A stretch of DNA of 64,000 nucleotides from Rhizomys pruinosus. Its lineage: Eukaryota; Chordata; Mammalia; Rodentia; Spalacidae. The position numbers and the translations under genes were made by a program. Shown piece by piece: positions 11,503 to 23,720 of the stretch. Position 1 is the first letter of the stretch. The number at the start of each line of letters is the position of its first letter. The stretch lies in contig VZQC01002907.1 of NCBI GenBank assembly GCA_009823505.1, positions 4,263,476 through 4,327,475 of the forward strand, in the 5' to 3' direction. Below the pieces are notes generated by a model, which worked only from the letters and a program-made list of their open reading frames with translations, did not search any database and was not told the DNA's origin.

Positions 11503-12067
11503 CAACGAAAACATTTTCTTTATTGGCCTTTGGGCAAAACTTATTTGCCAGGAAGGATGATCCCAGCACACAGGAACCAGCACATGGCCTGTTTGCTGAT
11601 TCTGTTTGGCCCCCTTGCACCCTGCCTTATCCTTCCTGTCTGTGATGCTGAAAGCTGCCTGCCCAGGACCACAGGGAGTACAGACCATAGACGCCAGTGC
11701 CTCAGTGGATCATATTTGATCCCAGATAAATGTGTTCCTGGATCGGAGAGTTTCCAGTCTGAGAGGTTTTTTTGTTTGTTTTGTAAGTCGTATCCTGACA
11801 CCTACAGAGTGGGGTTTCTTCTGCCTTTGGCCTATGGACTGTGCCGTGAACAGCAATCTTTTCATCTCTCCTGAGACCAAAAGATCAGGCAGTGTGCCCA
11901 GCTTTGGAAAACATGGGGTCTGGTCTGAGGGCTTCCCCAGGTCAGTTTGTCTCCACTCTCCCACACACAGACACTGAAGCAGCCTTGCTTTATGCAAAGT
12001 TCCCACATGGGGCTATCCTTTTTCACTACAATCTATGCTGATGCAGAACAGGAAATTTTAAAAATCA

Positions 12068-12366
12068 TTAATTGGGCTGGGAGTGGTGGTGCACGCCTTT
12101 AATCCCAGCACTTGGGAGGCAGAGGCAGGCGGATCTCTGCAAGTTCAAAGCCAGCCTGGTCTATATAGCAAGTTCCAGGTCAGCTGAGACCAAAGGGAGA
12201 CCCTGTCTCAAAAAGACCAAAAAAGGCCAGGCGTGGTGGCGCACGCCTTTAATCCTGGCACTTGGGAAGCAGAGGCAGGCAGATCTTTGTAGGTTCAAGG
12301 CCAGCTTGGTCTACATAGCGAGTTCCAGAACAGCCGGAGCTTCAGGGAGACCCTGTCTCAAAAAGA
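12068..12366 (+). mobile_element. Two tandem B1 SINEs
   Basis: Full B1 copies at 12068-12222 and 12226-12366, same orientation, second followed by (AAT)n. Confidence 0.88.
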
Positions 12367-12369
12367 TAA

Positions 12370-12411
<42 letters not shown>
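12366..12411. repeat. (AAT)n microsatellite
   Basis: ATA/AAT trinucleotide repeat growing from the B1 tail. Confidence 0.9.
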
Positions 12412-12412
<1 letters not shown>

Positions 12413-12639
12413 TAATTAAAAATCTTAGCCAGGTGTTATAGTTTGCCTTCAATTGATGTGACAAAACACTCTGTTCAATACCAACTTGGGGAGGAAAGGG
12501 TTTATTTGGCTCACATCTTCAGGGTCACAGTTCATCACTTAGGGAGCCCAAGTTAGGAACTCAGGGCAGGAACCTGGAGGCAGGAGCTAAAGCACAGGCC
12601 ATGGAGGAATGCTGCTTACTAGGCCATGCTCAACCTGCT

Positions 12640-12802
12640 TTCTTTTTGTCTTTTTGAGACAGGTTCTCCCTGTAGTCCCAGCTGGCCTAGAGGTCACTAT
12701 GTAGACCAGGCTGGCCTTGAACTCACAGAGATCCACTTGCCTCTGCCCATGCCCCACCCCCCAAGTGCTGGGATTAAAGGCATGTGCCACCACACCCGGC
12801 TC
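12640..12802 (-). mobile_element. B1 SINE nested in LTR-like element
   Basis: GTCTTTTTGAGACAGG...CACCACACCCGGC. Confidence 0.85.
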
Positions 12803-12809
12803 AACCTGC

Positions 12810-13063
12810 TTTTTTTATATTTATTTTTATTTTATTTATTCTTGTATGTGTGTGAATGTACAGTCTGCATGCAGGTTTGTGCACCTGTGTCGTGCAATGC
12901 CGCAGAGGTCAGAAGAGGGTGTCAAATTCCCCTGGAACTGGAGTTCTTCTGGAATTGGAGTTACAGATGGTTCTTAGCTCCCATGTGGGTGCTGGGGATC
13001 AAACCTGGGTCCTCTGCAAGAGCAGTCGGCACTCTTAACTGCTAGGCCATCTCTCCAGCCCCT
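12810..13063 (-). mobile_element. B2 SINE, long subfamily, nested
   Basis: Target repeat CAACCTGCTTT recurs around the three nested SINEs. Confidence 0.87.
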
Positions 13064-13079
13064 CAACCTGCTTTCTTTT

Positions 13080-13106
13080 TTATTTTATTTTATTTTATTT
13101 TTATAT

Positions 13107-13149
<43 letters not shown>

Positions 13150-13362
13150 TATGAATGTATTGTTTGCATGTAGGTTTGTGCACCCGTGTCGTGCAATGCT
13201 GTGGAGGTCAGAAGAGGGTGTCGGATTCTCCTGGAACTGGAGTTCTCCTGGAACTGGAGTTACAGATGGTTCTCAGCCACCATGTGGGTGCTGGGGATCG
13301 AACCCGGGTCCTCTGCAAGAGCAGTCGGCACTCTTAACTGTTAGGCCATCTCTCCAGCCCCC
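13080..13362 (-). mobile_element. B2 SINE with expanded (TTTA)n tail, nested
   Basis: TTTTA/TTTA repeat at 13080-13150, then a long-subfamily B2 body. Confidence 0.87.
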
Positions 13363-13729
13363 AACCTGCTTTTTTATACAACAAATAACAACCTGCCCAG
13401 GGGTGGCACTGTCCACAGTAGGCTGGGCCCTCCCACATCGCTCAACAATCAAGACAATACTCCACAGACATGGTCACAGGCCAATTCAATGGAGGCAATT
13501 CCCCAATTGAGGCAATTCCCCAATTGAGGGTCTAACAACCTAGGTGTGTCAAGTTAACGCTAAAGGTATCCAGCACAATTGACCCTTTGTCAATTTGAAA
13601 CACAAAGCATATCACTACTAAACCACAACCTTTCCATTTCTTGTCCCCAAGATATGTTAACATTACTATCACAACATAAAACAGTACAACCTTAAAAGCC
13701 CCACAGTCCTTTAAAAATCTAAACACTTG

Positions 13730-13972
13730 GGCTGGAGGGATGGCCTAGCGGTTAAGAGCACCGACTGCTCTTGCAGAGGACCCGGGTTCGATCCCCAGCA
13801 CCCACATGGCGGCTGAGAACCATCTGTAACTCCAATTCCAGGAGAACTCCAGTTCCAGGGGAATCCGAGACCCTCTTCTGACCTCCACGGCATTGCACGA
13901 CACGGGTGCACAGACCTACATGCAGACAGTACATTCATACACATACAAAAATAAATAATAAAAAAAAATTAA
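13730..13972 (+). mobile_element. B2 SINE, long subfamily
   Basis: Near-consensus; target repeat AAAAATCTAAACACTT on both sides. Confidence 0.9.
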
Positions 13973-14021
13973 AAAATCTAAACACTTAAAAGTTCATAGC
14001 CTCTTTTAAAAGTCTCTTAAC

Positions 14022-14170
14022 TGGCTGGGTGTGGTGGCACACACCTTTGGTCCCAGCACTTGGAAGGCAGAGGCAGGTGGGTCTCTGGGAGTTCAAGGCC
14101 AGCCTGGTCTACAAAGTGATTTCCAGGATAGCTGGGGCTGCAGGGAGACCCTACCTCATAAAGACAAAAA
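14022..14170 (+). mobile_element. B1 SINE
   Basis: GGCTGGGTGTGGTGGCACACACC...CTACCTCATAAAGAC. Confidence 0.85.
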
Positions 14171-15004
14171 ATTTTTTTAAAAGACTCTTAACAGTGGGCT
14201 CCTGTAAAATCCTAAACAAGTACTGTTTTATTTCAAAGGGATGAATCAGGAAAACCTAAGCAAAACCTAAGTCCAGCAAAGTAGCTCAAGGCTGGACAGC
14301 TGGGATTCGCTCACAATCTTCTGGGCTCCAAAGGGTTTTGGAAGCTCCACCTCTCTGACTCTGCCATCTACAGCATACAGCTCATCTCGAAGGCCCAAGC
14401 CAGCTCCATTCCATACCTGCTGCTATTCTTGGTGGTCGTCCCATGGTCCTGGCATTGCCAAAAAGCTGGGGTCTCCACTGAAACTAAGGCTGCACCTTCA
14501 CCGATGGGCTCTTCTGACTTCTGGTGCAAAGCCTCAGATTCTCTTCATGACCCCTGCAATCCTGGGGTCTTCACTGTAACCAAGGTATACTTTAACCAAT
14601 GGCCTTTCCTGGCTTCTCACAGTACCAAGCCTCAGCTGCTGTCTGTGACCCTTTCACATTTCAACATCAGAACCATATAGATGACTCTTACACATTACCA
14701 AGTCCTGCTTCTAGCTTGAGATGGAGGCTCAGGCTCCCTCTGGACCACAGCTTCTGTGTGCTGACTCCAAAGAAATTCTTCCTAGAAGATTTCACCATAG
14801 TGATGCTGGTCTCTTGTTACAGCTGATTCTTCAGCCCCAGCTGAACAGAACCCACAGATTTTTCAATTCAAAAATATCTTACAAACAGCTTTGATGGTGT
14901 CTCTGCTTCCCTCTGAAACTTCACAAGCCAGGCCTCCATTGTCTATAGGACATGGAGGAATGCTGCTTACTAGCTTGCTCTCCTGGTCCATGCTCAACCT
15001 GCTT

Positions 15005-15168
15005 CTTTTTTTTTTTTGGTCTTTTTGAAACAGGGTCTCCTTGTAGCTCTGGCTGTCCTGGAACTCACTTTGTAGAACAGGCTGGCCTTGAACTCAAAAG
15101 ATCTGCCTGCCTCTGCCTCTGCCTCCCAAGTGCTAGGATTAAAGGTGTGTACCACCATGCCTGGCTCA
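15005..15168 (-). mobile_element. B1 SINE, nested
   Basis: GTCTTTTTGAAACAGGG...CACCATGCCTGGC inside the right LTR-like copy. Confidence 0.85.
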
Positions 15169-15365
15169 CCTCAACCTGCTTTCTTATACAACACACATTG
15201 CCCAGTGGTGGCACTGCCCAGAGTAGGCTGGGCGCTCCCCTATCACTCAACAACCAAGACAAAACTCCACACAAATGGCCACAGACAATCCAATGTGGAG
15301 AATTCCCGAATTGAGGCTCCTTCAACCCAGGTTTGTCAAATTGACACTAAAGCTATCTAGCACAC

Positions 15366-15520
15366 TTGGCATGGTGGCGCACTCCTTCAATACCTGCACT
15401 TGGAAGACAGAGCAGGCAGTTGAAGTGATCTCTGTGAGTTGAAGGCCAGACTGGTCTACATAGAGAGCTCCAGGCCAGCTTGGGCTACAGGGAGACTCTG
15501 TCTCAAAAAGACCAAAAAAA
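15366..15520 (+). mobile_element. B1 SINE
   Basis: TTGGCATGGTGGCGCACTCC...CTGTCTCAAAAAGACC. Confidence 0.8.
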
Positions 15521-15524
15521 TTTT

Positions 15525-15743
15525 TTTTTAAATATTTTTATTTTAGGTGTGGGAGTGTATTGCCTCCATGTATGTAAGTGCACCCATGTCATATGATAAA
15601 TAACAAGGTCAAAACAGGGTATCAGATCCCCTGGTACTGGAGTTACAGATGGTTATTAGTTGCCATGTTGGAGCTGGGAACCAACTCAGGTCTTCTGGAA
15701 GAGCAGCCAGTGATCTTAACTGCTGAGCCATCTGTCCAGCCCC
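15525..15743 (-). mobile_element. B2 SINE, older
   Basis: Diverged reverse copy ending GAGCCATCTGTCCAGCCCC. Confidence 0.75.
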
Positions 15744-15866
15744 AATTCATTAATTTTTGTTAAATGAATTAATATAATACATCTTATCCTCATTGTCTTT
15801 CTAATCCATTTCCCAAATATATTGAGATTTTCTTCAAAACTACAGTTCTGTTAAAAGAAGAAAAAG

Positions 15867-16600
15867 GGGCTGGAGAGATAGCCTAGCGGTTAAGAGCACC
15901 AACTGCTCTTGCAGAGGACCCGGGTTTGATCCCCAGCACCCACATGGCGGCTAAGAACTGTCTATAACTCCAATTCCAGGAGAACTCCAGTTCCAGGGGA
16001 ATCTGAGACCCTCTTCTGACCTCCGAGGCATTGCACGACACGGGTGCACAGACCTACATGCAGACAATATGTTCATACACATACAAAAATAAATAAAATT
16101 AAAAAAAAAAAGGAGGAGGAGGAAGAGGAAGAGGAGTTGGAGAGATGGTCTAGCAGTTAAGAGCGCCGACTGCTCTTGTAGAGGACCAGGGTTCGATCCC
16201 CAGCACCAACATGGTGGCTGAGAACCATCTTTAACTCTAGTTCCCAGAGAATCTGACACCCTCTTCTGACCTCCGAGACATTGCACGACACGGGTGCACA
16301 AACCTACATGCAGACAGTACATTCATACACATACAAAATAAATAAATAAAATTTAAAAGAAGAAAGAAGAAGGAGGAGGAGGAGGAAGAGGAGGAGGTGG
16401 CGGCGGCTGGAGAGATGGCTCAGTTATTAACACTGGCTGCTCTTACAGAGGACCCAAGTTCACTTCCCAGCACGTGGTGGCTAACAACCATCTGTAGCTC
16501 CAGTTCCAGGGGAATCTGATGCCTTCTTCTGACCTCCAGGTATACTCACATACATGTAGGCAGTACACTCATATACATAAAATAAAAATTAATAAAATAC
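15867..16600 (+). mobile_element. Three consecutive B2 SINEs with GA-rich spacers
   Basis: B2 at 15867-16105 (long subfamily), 16136-16350 (short) and 16406-16595 (older), separated by GGA/GAA-rich purine tracts (16108-16135, 16358-16405). Confidence 0.85.
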
Positions 16601-16609
16601 TAAAAAAAA

Positions 16610-16755
16610 AGCTTGGTGAGTTGGCTCACACCTTTAATCTCAGCACCCGTCAGGCAGAGGCAGGCAGATCTCTGTGAGTTCAAGGCTAGCCTGGTCTACA
16701 TTAACAAGTTCAAAGCCAGCCAGGGCTACATAACAAGACCCTGTGTCAAAACGTA
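16610..16755 (+). mobile_element. B1 SINE
   Basis: GCTTGGTGAGTTGGCTCACACC...CCTGTGTCAAAACG; diverged. Confidence 0.7.
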
Positions 16756-16829
16756 ATACTCCACAAAGCAAAAAATATAGTTCTGTTATCATCGTATCTG
16801 TGAACAGTTTCTTCAAGTATTCTGCATTA

Positions 16830-17170
16830 CCTGTGAGATGAAGTACAAAGTCCTGAACGTCACATTCAATGTCCCTCAGGGTCTGGCCTTTCCCCTTCTC
16901 CCTCAATTGCCAGACAATTTGCCCCAGGCCGGCTTCTACTCAGACCTTCTCTTAAGCTGTTCAACTGCCTGGAACGACCTTCCTCTAACCCTTTTTATTC
17001 ATTTGATAGACTTCACCTCCCCTTCAAAAAGCAGCTCAAATGTCACGTGCTCTAACTCCCCTGAAGGCTGTTTCCAGTTCCCTTCTAACCCAGCCTGTAA
17101 TTCCCTAACTGCATGTTTCCCATTATATTATAGTTGGATTTCTCCTGTTGTGTTTTCTTTGTTTTGTTTT
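16830..17170 (+). mobile_element. Ancient L2/CR1-like LINE 3' fragment
   Basis: Resembles the mammalian L2-type 3' region (GAAGTACAAAGTCCTGAACG..., TGCCTGGAACGACCTTCC, CAGCTCAAATGTCAC). Diverged; family assigned from memory. Confidence 0.45.
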
Positions 17171-17214
17171 GGTTTTGAGAAGTGAGAACAGACACTGGCT
17201 CTTACCATCCTTTT

Positions 17215-17362
17215 TCTTTGTTTTGCTTCCAGTCAGGGTTTCATCTAACCCAGACTGGTCTTGAACTCTCTATGTAGCCAGGGATGATCTTGAACCCTGA
17301 TCCTCCTTCCCCACCCTCCAGAGTGTTGGGATTACAGGTATGTGCCATCCTGCCTGGCTGGA
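17215..17362 (-). mobile_element. Old B1-like SINE
   Basis: CAGTCAGGGTTTCATCTAACCCAGACTGG...GGATTACAGGTATGTGCC. Confidence 0.5.
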
Positions 17363-17374
17363 TCTTACCATTTA

Positions 17375-17620
17375 CTTATTTATTTATTTGTTTGTTTGTT
17401 TGTTTGTTTGTTTGAATGTATTGTCTGCGTGTAGGTCTGTGCACCCGTGTCGTGCAATGCCGCGGAGGTCAGAAGAGGGCATCGGATTCCCCTGGAACTG
17501 GAGTTCTCCTGGAATTGGAGTTACAGATGGTTCTCAGCCGCCATGTGGGTGCTGGAGATAGAACCCGGGTCCTCTGCAAGAGCAGTCGGCGCTCTTAACT
17601 GCTAGGCCATCTCTCCAGCC
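17375..17620 (-). mobile_element. B2 SINE, long subfamily
   Basis: TTTA/TTTG repeat tail then a full body; its CCAGCC end abuts the N at 17621. Confidence 0.87.
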
Positions 17621-17621
17621 N

Positions 17622-19130
17622 AAAAGGCTAATTCCTGTCCTGTCAGAGGGTTGCTGGGTGGGGCAGGTTCAGGGTGTTGGGAGTTGGCCTGAAGGGGAAT
17701 GTGACTGACTGGCAGTGGCTGCTCAGAGTTTGGAGGTTTGGAATGGACAGGAAATGACTGGCAGGCACAAGAGGTCTCCAGGCTCAGACAAAAGTTCTGG
17801 CCAGTTCTTCTGCCTCAGCTACCAGTCTAAGAAAGAAAGTTAGGAGGTTTTTGTTCAAATGGAAACACAATTGCAGAGTTTCTCCCAGATAGGCAGTAAG
17901 GAACGGCTGTACCAAACCCCAACAAACAACAACTGACATCTGAGCATGTGCAGGGGGCTCCTAACAACCACCAACAACAAAAACAGGGTTCCTGACAGCT
18001 GTGGTTGATCCTTACCCAACCTTCAAAATTCAAGCTCTAACTTTCGTCCCATTCATGAAGCCTCCTACCTAGCTTAAATGCTCTCTTTCATCTCTGAAGT
18101 GCCCAGCATTCAGTCATTGGGGAACATTTAATCACTTGCTTCCTTCTCATTATTTATATCTTTTGTGTTCAGGGTCTTGTCTAAAAGATGAAGAAATCCT
18201 TTGCAATTAGCATGCAGGTGCCATTGTACCTCTTATGTACCTGGAGCTATTTGAGGCCCAAAGACATGAAGCGAAATGCAAAACACCAGCTGGGTAGACA
18301 CTGCAAACTATCTACTCAATTTCACTCTCCAAGGTAGATACTGAGTCCACCTCAAAAACTGCATGTTGCAAATCTTGGTGGTCATATAACTGGCCCAGGA
18401 TATAGAAGTAGAAAGGGGTGGATCCCAAGCATGTGCCCTTGGTCCTTTGTCTTCACCTTCAGAAATACTGGCATGATGCTGGATGTAACAAGGCCACTAT
18501 GTGACTATGGATGAGACACAGTGTGTGGTGCAGAAGGCCAAGTGAGCAGGCCACCTCTGAACTGCCTGTAACATAAGGAGATGAAGACCCTGGCTTGGTT
18601 AAGTGACCGTATATCAGGTGTTCAGTTATATACCATACAGCCAACTTTTACCTAAATAGGGTCATTTGGGTTCTTGTGTGTGTGTGTGTGTGTTGTTTGT
18701 TGCATTTCGAGTATGTTATTGAGTTTCCCCCATGCATTGGTGTATATCTGTATGACATTTCCAAGGTTGCTGTTGGGCATCTTCTATCATTCTTTACCTA
18801 ATTTTTGTTTTTTGTTTATTTAGCTTGAGCTGACCTGGAACTCATTATGAGACCAGGGCCAGCTCACACTCAGGATGGACCTATTCTCATCTGGGCCTCC
18901 CAAATGTTATGTCTTTTCTTTCAAGTCGGGAGGATTTATTTTTTCTTAGAACTGAATGTGATTTTTTTTCTTCATTCATCAGTATTTATTCCAATATAAA
19001 AATTCTGTTTTTACTTTTTTTTCTTCTGGGTTCTCCAGTATGTGTTCTCCACCCCCCCCCAAAAAAAAGATGTATTGAAGTCACAGCCCCCTGTACCTGA
19101 AAATAAAACAGATGGGAAATAAGGCCCCTG
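17622..19130. other. Intergenic stretch without B1/B2
   Basis: No gene seen. A short (TG)n lies at about 18677-18692, and a degraded B1-like piece at about 18815-18905. Confidence 0.55.
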
Positions 19131-19142
19131 GCCTTAGTTTAT

Positions 19143-19168
19143 GATATATATATATATATATATATATT
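19143..19168. repeat. (TA)n microsatellite
   Basis: ATATAT run, with a second shorter TATATA run at about 19176-19184, just before a B1 (19197-19320, +). Confidence 0.85.
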
Positions 19169-19196
19169 CTATCTTATATATATAAAGAAAAGAAAA

Positions 19197-19320
19197 ATTC
19201 CTAGCACTTGGAAGGCGAGGCAGGGGTCTTTGTGGTTTCACAGGCCAGCCTGGTTCTTACAGAGTGAGTCCAGGACCGCTGGGGCTACAGGGAGACCCTG
19301 TCTCAAAAAAGACCAAAAAT
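19197..19320 (+). mobile_element. B1 SINE, 5' truncated
   Basis: TCCTAGCACTTGGAAGGCGAGGC...CTGTCTCAAAAAAGACC, error-containing. Confidence 0.75.
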
Positions 19321-19964
19321 AACCCTTCCAGGTACATATCACAACTGTATTCAAACTTTGGAGAACCCTAACTCCAGATCTGAACTCAAAGGCACACAGA
19401 TTACCTGGAATGTCTGCGCTGGCCTAATTCATCAAGGAGGGGGGAGACTTGCAAGGGAGTGGGACACAGTCGAGGGCTGAGGATTTTGCCACAGTGTGAA
19501 GCCCTGAATGGAGACGTGATGCTCCAGTTGGTCCTAAGCCAGGTTAGGAGCTTGTGGAAGAAGAGGTGGTCACCCCTAGAGGTCATAGCATGTCCATCAG
19601 CCAGGGCCATGCCAAGTCTGCTGCTCACAGATTCCTCCAAATGAACCTGGTTTCTTAGGTTGGGGCAAACATGAAGCTATAAGGCTGGAAAGGCCAAAGC
19701 TAGAACCCAACCTTCCCTGCTCTGCACCTCTCTTCCCAAGAATCACTGCTGAGTGGCCCGGAAGATTGATTGGTAAAAGGGTCCATTGAGCGACTTTATA
19801 TCTCTGCTCTTTTTAGGATTTGAAGTACCTCTGAAATATACTAATTCAGCAGAGAGGCCTGGGTGGGAGGGAGAGGAGAAAGTTACAGTGGTGAACTTGG
19901 GAAAGAGATAGGGGATAAAATTTGGGAGCATTTGTGCCAGATAAGGGGAAAGACTGTGTGTACC

Positions 19965-20320
19965 TTTGTGATAGTTAATCTCAGTTGTCAATTTGGTGCA
20001 TCCAGAATCACCTGGGAGATAGGCCTCTAGGTATGCCTGTGGGAAATATCTTGATTAGGATAATTGAGATGGAAAGACTCAACCATTGTGGGTGGCACCA
20101 TTTCCTGGACTGTATAAAAAGGAGATAATTAACTGAGCACATTTATTAGTCACTCTGCTTCTCAGGTGTGGATGCAGTGTGCCATCAGCTGCCTTGGGCT
20201 CCTGATGCCGTCCCTCCCTAGCTTGAAGCTCTGCATCATCTAACCGTAAGCCAAAGCCATTCCTAGTATCCCTAAATTGTTTTTGGCAGGGTCTTTTATC
20301 AAAGCAACAGGAAAAGTAAA
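19965..20320 (+). mobile_element. Rodent LTR-like dispersed repeat
   Basis: GATAGTTAATCTCAGTTGTCAA...AATCACCTGGGAGATAGG...GGACTGTATAAAAAGGAG...CCTAAATTGTTTTTGGCAGGG...GCAACAGG. Matches a common rodent repeat I know by sequence but not by name; it contains a TATAAAAA box. Confidence 0.5.
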
Positions 20321-20369
20321 ACAACATGCATATGTGTGTACATGTGTGCACGCCATGCCCCCTTGCATG

Positions 20370-20435
20370 CCCGTATGCCTCCCTGCCCACCTGCCTGCCC
20401 ATCGTCTGCCCACCTGCCTGCCTGGCTGCCCACTA
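20370..20435. repeat. CCTGCCTGCC-type simple repeat
   Basis: Imperfect tetra/octanucleotide repeat of CTGC/CCTG units. Confidence 0.75.
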
Positions 20436-21079
20436 TGGGCTGGGAAGCTGATGGAGGGGATGGTCTAGTAGCAAAGAAAGCCAGAAATAAACCCCAGGAC
20501 CAAAAGATAAAGGCAGATTTGGCCTCAAAATGAGCTCAGCTTTAGAAGTTGCAAAGTTTTACAATTACATAAATGAGAGAGATATGTGGAGGGGACAATA
20601 TTTGTATTTACTTCCCCACCTTCAAACTGATCTGTGTTCCAGCAGTTAAAAACTGCTGGCTTCCACTTCCCTGCCAGTAATTTAACAATTCCAAATTGAT
20701 ACACACTCTCTACCTAAATTGGCAGAATCTGAAATTCTTTCTAGCAAGATTCATTCATCCTTATCATGACCAACTTTCAGTCGTCAAGGTTTCTCTGTAA
20801 AGGATAAATAGTCCTGGAAGTGCTAACACCTTAAACCTCTATCACTTAATTCCTCATAGAGAAGATTAGTGGATTAGCAGAGCATCAGCTCTGAGTAATT
20901 CGGGGATAAAGGAGGGGGAAGAGCAATGAAAGCCACCAATAAGAAAAAACGTCTACTTTGCTTTTGCAACGAGCTGATCTTGTTGCTTTGGTTCAGAGTA
21001 GAGTCCAAGAAAGGTCTGTCTCAGGCCGTCTGAAAAGTGACTGATTACTCAGTAAATGGCATTGGGAAGCTACATAAAG

Positions 21080-21255
21080 ATTTAATGTCCAAGCGAGGGG
21101 GGGAGGGGTTAAGTTTGTTAATGCCGCACGAGGCAGAGGCAGGCTGGATCTTTGTTGAGTTTCAAGGCCAGCCCGGGTTACCTAGGCGAGTTCCTAGGAC
21201 AGCTGAAGACAGGGGAAGGGACCTATCTCAAAAAGACCAAAAAAAAAAAAAATTT
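21080..21255 (+). mobile_element. B1 SINE, error-rich
   Basis: AGGCAGAGGCAGGCTGGATC...CTATCTCAAAAAGACC and a poly(A) run, with several frame-breaking indels. Confidence 0.65.
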
Positions 21256-21454
21256 TCAATGTTCCAGTTTGGGGCTTCCCCAAGTCTTAATTTAATCATA
21301 CAGCCAACAGTTACTAGGTCCCTACTATGTAGTCTGTCACTCTTCAAATCCTAGAGTTGTAAAAAAGTGCACAAAACAAGCCAAATTTCTTGCCTCACAA
21401 CATTTACTTTGTAGTGGAGGTGAGGGTGTGTGACAACTAATAAACAAACAAAAC

Positions 21455-21710
21455 TGGGGCTGGAGGATGGCAGCGTGGTTAGAGCACCGACTGCTCTTGC
21501 AGAGGAACCCGGGTTTCGATCCCCAGCACCCACATGGTCGGCCGAGAACATCGTTCTCCGTCCAAACTTCCAATTCCAGGAGAACTCCAGTGTCCAGGGT
21601 GACTCCGAGACCCTCTTCTGACTCCACGGCATTGCCACGCACGGGTGCACACACGACATGCAGACAGTACTTCTAAACATACGAAATAAATAATAAAAAA
21701 AATAAAAAAA
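21455..21710 (+). mobile_element. B2 SINE, long subfamily, error-rich
   Basis: Normal order of B2 segments with many single-base insertions or deletions, unlike clean copies elsewhere. Confidence 0.75.
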
Positions 21711-22224
21711 AACAACAAAAACAAAACTGAGTGAAAGATGGAGGAACTGTAAGTTCAACAAAGGAGACAGTAGGAGAGCTCTAGGCTTAGGGCAATGAGC
21801 AATGCTCAGTATTACAGCAAAGATCAGAAAATAGGAAAATGAAATAAGATCTGAAGAAAGGATTTGAAGGAATACAATCAGCAAATGCAGCCCTCCTATG
21901 TGGAAGGTCACTGTGGTTGGGGAAACAGGAAATGCTATTAGTTAGATACAGGAATCTAATTACTTAAGACCTCCTAGGTGCTCTGAAGACTTCTAGTAAG
22001 AGTGAGATGGTGCATGTGGGTTGCTGTAGAAGTGATTTTAGGTAGAAAGTAGGAGTTACATGTGCTCATCAGATATTAGGAAATGAGCAAAGGCTTCTAA
22101 AAAGGATGTTATTAGGAATGTTAACCATCTTAGAGCATGTAATCCATGTTACCTTCCATATATGACATAAAATGTTTTTACAATTTTGTCTATCGAAATT
22201 TTCACTTGCAGTATTGTAAGTATA

Positions 22225-23140
22225 CCTTCTGTTATCCAGTGGCCTGAGGAGGACGAAGAGTCGAGATTCAATTCCCTGGAAACTAGTTAAGATTGTTGTT
22301 AGCTGCCATGGGGTCCTGGGAACTGAACCTGGATCCTCTGGAAGCGCAGATTACTGACTCTTAACTGCTGAGCCCTACATTTTTCCCCCAGAAATTAAAA
22401 TGCTTCAACAATGTTTCGGTGGTGGGTTTTTTTATTTTTTCGGGGGGGCTTTTGAGATAGGTTCGCCCTGTAGCCACAGCTGGCCTGGAGCCAGCCACTA
22501 TGTAGATCCTGCTGGCCTTGAAACTCACAGAGATACACCTGCCTCTGCCTCCCAAGTGCTGGGACTAAAAGGCTTGTGCCATCATGCCCAGAAACCATGT
22601 ATTTTTAATTATAGGCATATTTTGGGTAATTTTTTTGGTTGTTTTGGAGGACAAGGTCTCCCTGTAGACCCAGTGGCCTGGAAGTCGCTCTGTAGACCAG
22701 GCTGGGCCTTGAACTCATAGAGATCCACCTGCCTCCCTTCTTTCTCCTTCTTTTTATGCTCCTGAGTGCTGGAATTAAGGTGTGTGCAACCATGCAAACC
22801 AACTTTGGGTAATTTTTAAAGCCTTGAATATCTATATTCGAATAAATCTTAATCCCTATTGTTTCCTTATAGACTGTAGTGGTTTTTTGACTTTTTTTAA
22901 TTTTATATTTATTTATGTTGTATGAATGTACTGTTTTGCGTGTAGGTCGCTGCACCCGTGTGGGCAATGCACGGAGGTCAGAAGAGAGTGTTGAGTATCC
23001 CCTGGAACTGGAGCTTCCTCCCTGGAATTGGAGTTACAGCCGGTTCTCAGCTGCCATGTGGTGCTGGGGATCGAACACCGGTCCTCTGAAGATCCGGTCG
23101 GCGCTCTTAACTCGCTAGGGCCTCTCTCCAGCCCCTGGTT
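22225..23140 (-). mobile_element. Cluster of four error-rich SINEs
   Basis: B2(-) 22225-22380, B1(-) 22430-22592, B1(-) 22630-22800, B2(-) 22890-23135. Indels are frequent. Confidence 0.7.
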
Positions 23141-23149
23141 TGGTGACTT

Positions 23150-23720
23150 TGTAACTGATTTGTGCGGATTTAATACCATATATCTCAATCAAAATTTGAC
23201 CCTCCCCTCCCCTATCGGCACTGCCCTTATAGCTCACCCCCCACCCTGGCCTGATTTATGTGCTGTGTCATATATGCTAAGGGCTATGGAGCCGAGTGTG
23301 TATCCCCAAATGTCCTACGGTGTGTGTCTATCCACTGGATCCTGGGCCCTCCCTATTTAGTGTTATACCCTTAAAGGAAATTAACTCTCTATCTCCCAAA
23401 GTTAATCAGTTGCTAATAGTTTCTCAGCTAAGATTGAGGCTTCTTACCCATTTCCACTTCTATGCTGGATTTTTGTCGGCTTGAGCTTGCCTGCTTGTCT
23501 TGTGTCTGCTGTGACCATTGCTATAAGTTCACATGAGTAGCCTCTCAGCTGTCGGGACAACTCTGTTTCCTTGTGGTCATCTACCACCTCTGGCTCTTTT
23601 GCCTCTTCTCTTCTGAAAGTCCCCTGAACCTTAGGTGTCGAGATTGATTATTGGTGTCCTATTTTAGGGTAAGCACTCTGCAATCTCTACTCTCTGTACT
23701 TTTGAGCCCTAAAATTTTTA
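23150..23720. mobile_element. Possible rodent L1/LTR-derived remnant
   Basis: Contains GGGCCCTCCCTATTTAG, TAGTTTCTCAGCTAAGATTG and GGTCATCTACCACCTCTGGC, which I associate with a rodent interspersed element but cannot name. Confidence 0.35.

Larger units (their letters stand above)
12435..15365 (+). mobile_element. Composite rodent LTR-like element with internal region
   Basis: Left terminal copy begins TGTTATAGTTTGCCTTC near 12435 and ends near 13576 after excluding nested SINEs (B1- 12640-12802, B2- 12810-13063, B2- 13080-13362). Internal sequence, about 13577-14940, carries B2+ (13730-13972) and B1+ (14022-14170). A partial right terminal copy, about 14950-15365, carries B1- (15005-15168) and ends GACACTAAAGCTATCTAGCACA. 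The terminal copies share CATGGAGGAATGCTGCTTACTA and the CACTGCCC...GGCTGGGC block. No gag/pol ORF is seen, so it is probably non-autonomous. Confidence 0.55.

Noticed and set aside
13080..13150. Regularly spaced direct repeats resembling an array
   Set aside because: It is a (TTTA)n microsatellite from a SINE tail, and no CRISPR is expected in this vertebrate DNA.
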